Shown: in pieces, positions 62,585 to 64,000 of the stretch
Numbering within the stretch: position 1 is the first letter of the stretch
Layout: every line of letters begins with the position of its first letter
NCBI RefSeq assembly: GCF_002216775.1
Contig: NZ_CP022315.1
Location: 1,054,001 to 1,118,000 of the forward strand
Source of the DNA: Virgibacillus phasianinus
GTDB lineage: Bacteria > Bacillota > Bacilli > Bacillales > Amphibacillaceae
Length of the DNA: 64,000 bases
Direction of reading: 5' to 3'
Notes under the pieces: model-generated
What the model was told of the DNA's origin: nothing
What the model saw: the letters and a program-made list of their open reading frames with translations, nothing else
Databases searched by the model: none
Translations under genes and position numbers: made by a program

Positions 62585-64000
62585 TTATTCCTTATTGTTA
62601 TCCTCATCAGTTTGGGAAGATTCATCTTGCTCATCCTGACGTTTCTTTTCTAATTCTTCCCGCGCTTTCTCTTTTGCTTCGTCATAGGTTTCCGGGGTAT
62701 CATCATCGTCCTTCGGTTGGATATTTACCCGAAGATCCTTATCTTCTCCAGTTGTTGTTGTAATGTTTACATCGTCAGCTGGTTCAGGAAGGACACCATC
62801 CTCAAACAATCCTTTGATTTGTTTCGCATCTAGTGTTTCCACCTTCAGAAGCGTTTGCGCCATGAGTTCTAGCTTATCCTTATTATCTGTGATGATTTGT
62901 TTTGCTCGGTCATAACAGAAGTTAATAAAGTTCTGCATTTCCTGATCAATATCATGAGCAATTTCATCACTATACGTTTGTTCATTTTGAATATCGCGAC
63001 CAAGAAATACCTGGTTGCCTCCACCAGAAGTGAATTGCAATGGACCAATCTTATCGCTCATACCATATTCAGTAATCATCTTGCGGGCGATTGCTGTAGC
63101 GCGCTGGAAGTCATTAGATGCTCCAGTACTTACTTCACCGAAGAAAACTTCCTCTGCAACGCGTCCGCCAAGCAGTCCGGTAATTTTATCGAACAGTTCT
63201 GGCTTAGTCATAAAGTAACGATCTTCTCTAGGAAGCATAACGGCATAACCGCCGGCTTGCCCGCGAGGCACAATGGTAACTTTATGTACCATATCTGCAT
63301 CATCTAAAACCATACCAATAATAGTGTGTCCACTTTCATGATAGGCGACAATATTCCGCTCTTTTTTCGATATGACCTTGCCTTTCTTGGCAGGACCAGC
63401 AATAACGCGGTCAATCGCTTCATCCACGTCAAGCATATCAATCGTTGATTTATTCGCACGCGCAGCCACCAAAGCTGCCTCGTTCAGTAAGTTTTCTAAA
63501 TCCGCACCTGAAAAGCCTGGTGTACGCATCGCAACTGTCTTTAAATCAACTGTACTATCCAGTGGTTTATCTTTTGCATGAACTTGTAATACCTCTTCGC
63601 GTCCTTTCACATCTGGACGGTCCACGGTAATTTGACGGTCAAAACGACCCGGGCGTAGTAATGCAGGGTCAAGAATATCCGGACGGTTAGTCGCAGCGAT
63701 AATAATAATTCCCTCATTTACGCCAAATCCATCCATTTCAACAAGTAATTGGTTTAATGTTTGTTCACGTTCGTCGTGACCACCGCCGAGACCAGCCCCA
63801 CGCTGTCGACCAACGGCGTCGATTTCATCAATAAAGATGATACACGGTGCGTTTTTCTTCGCATTTTCAAATAAATCACGTACACGAGATGCACCAACAC
63901 CGACAAACATTTCAACGAAGTCCGAACCACTAATAGAGAAGAATGGTTTTCCAGCTTCCCCAGCTACGGCTCGTGCTAACAACGTTTTACCAGTACCTGG
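62585..64000 (-). CDS. ftsH: ATP-dependent zinc metalloprotease FtsH (C-terminal part, cut by window edge)
   Basis: Membrane AAA protease for quality control. The frame enters the window inside the Walker A motif ([17 protein letters not shown]). Walker B reads [11 protein letters not shown], the second region of homology [20 protein letters not shown], and the zinc motif HESGH in [14 protein letters not shown]. The acidic, charged tail ([16 protein letters not shown]) is typical. The N-terminal membrane segments lie outside the window. Confidence 0.98.
   Translation of the reverse strand, partial: PGTGKTLLARAVAGEAGKPFFSISGSDFVEMFVGVGASRVRDLFENAKKNAPCIIFIDEIDAVGRQRGAGLGGGHDEREQTLNQLLVEMDGFGVNEGIIIIAATNRPDILDPALLRPGRFDRQITVDRPDVKGREEVLQVHAKDKPLDSTVDLKTVAMRTPGFSGADLENLLNEAALVAARANKSTIDMLDVDEAIDRVIAGPAKKGKVISKKERNIVAYHESGHTIIGMVLDDADMVHKVTIVPRGQAGGYAVMLPREDRYFMTKPELFDKITGLLGGRVAEEVFFGEVSTGASNDFQRATAIARKMITEYGMSDKIGPLQFTSGGGNQVFLGRDIQNEQTYSDEIAHDIDQEMQNFINFCYDRAKQIITDNKDKLELMAQTLLKVETLDAKQIKGLFEDGVLPEPADDVNITTTTGEDKDLRVNIQPKDDDDTPETYDEAKEKAREELEKKRQDEQDESSQTDEDNNKE

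Overview
The window is a low-GC Bacillaceae chromosome segment, probably from the halotolerant Virgibacillus/Oceanobacillus/Lentibacillus group. That placement rests on protein similarity recalled from Bacillus subtilis and was not run as a search. It is the origin-proximal housekeeping region shown in reverse: every gene I can support, including all rRNA and tRNA genes, is on the minus strand, so transcription runs from high to low coordinates.

In transcription order: (1) 64000-58488 holds the ftsH 3' part, an intergenic repeat, coaX-hslO-yacD-like, then cysK with its own promoter and terminator. (2) 58392-54786 holds the folate genes folP-folB-folK, a yazB-type regulator, a decayed dusB fragment and lysS. 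(3) 54461-43413 holds two complete 16S-23S-5S operons joined by nine tRNA genes; I see one promoter upstream and one terminator at the end. (4) 43324-37733 holds an MgtC-family membrane protein, then the protein quality-control operon ctsR-mcsA-mcsB-clpC with a CtsR operator. (5) 37561-28473 holds radA, yacL, gltX, a cysteine T-box, cysE-cysS-mrnC-rlmB-rae1 and sigH. (6) 28372-24455 holds rpmG-secE-nusG, rplK, rplA and rplJ-rplL, with an L10 leader and two candidate L1-binding hairpins. (7) 24374-11005 holds the rsmC-type methyltransferase, rpoB-rpoC, rplGB, rpsL-rpsG-fusA-tufA. (8) 10128-1 holds tandem promoters followed by the S10/spc ribosomal protein cluster from rpsJ to secY, which is cut by the window edge.

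Most of this is conserved synteny with B. subtilis. The differences carry the interest: dusB is reduced to about 50 codons, pabB-pabA-pabC are missing between cysK and folP, ybaC is replaced by about 1.1 kb of noncoding DNA carrying repeats, and an mgtC-like gene lies next to the rRNA operon. RNA-level regulation is rich: an L10 leader, possible duplicate L1 targets, a T-box, a possible hairpin-bridged ribosome binding site on nusG, and several terminators inside gene clusters. I found no CRISPR array, insertion sequence, prophage, defence system or other new multi-gene system.
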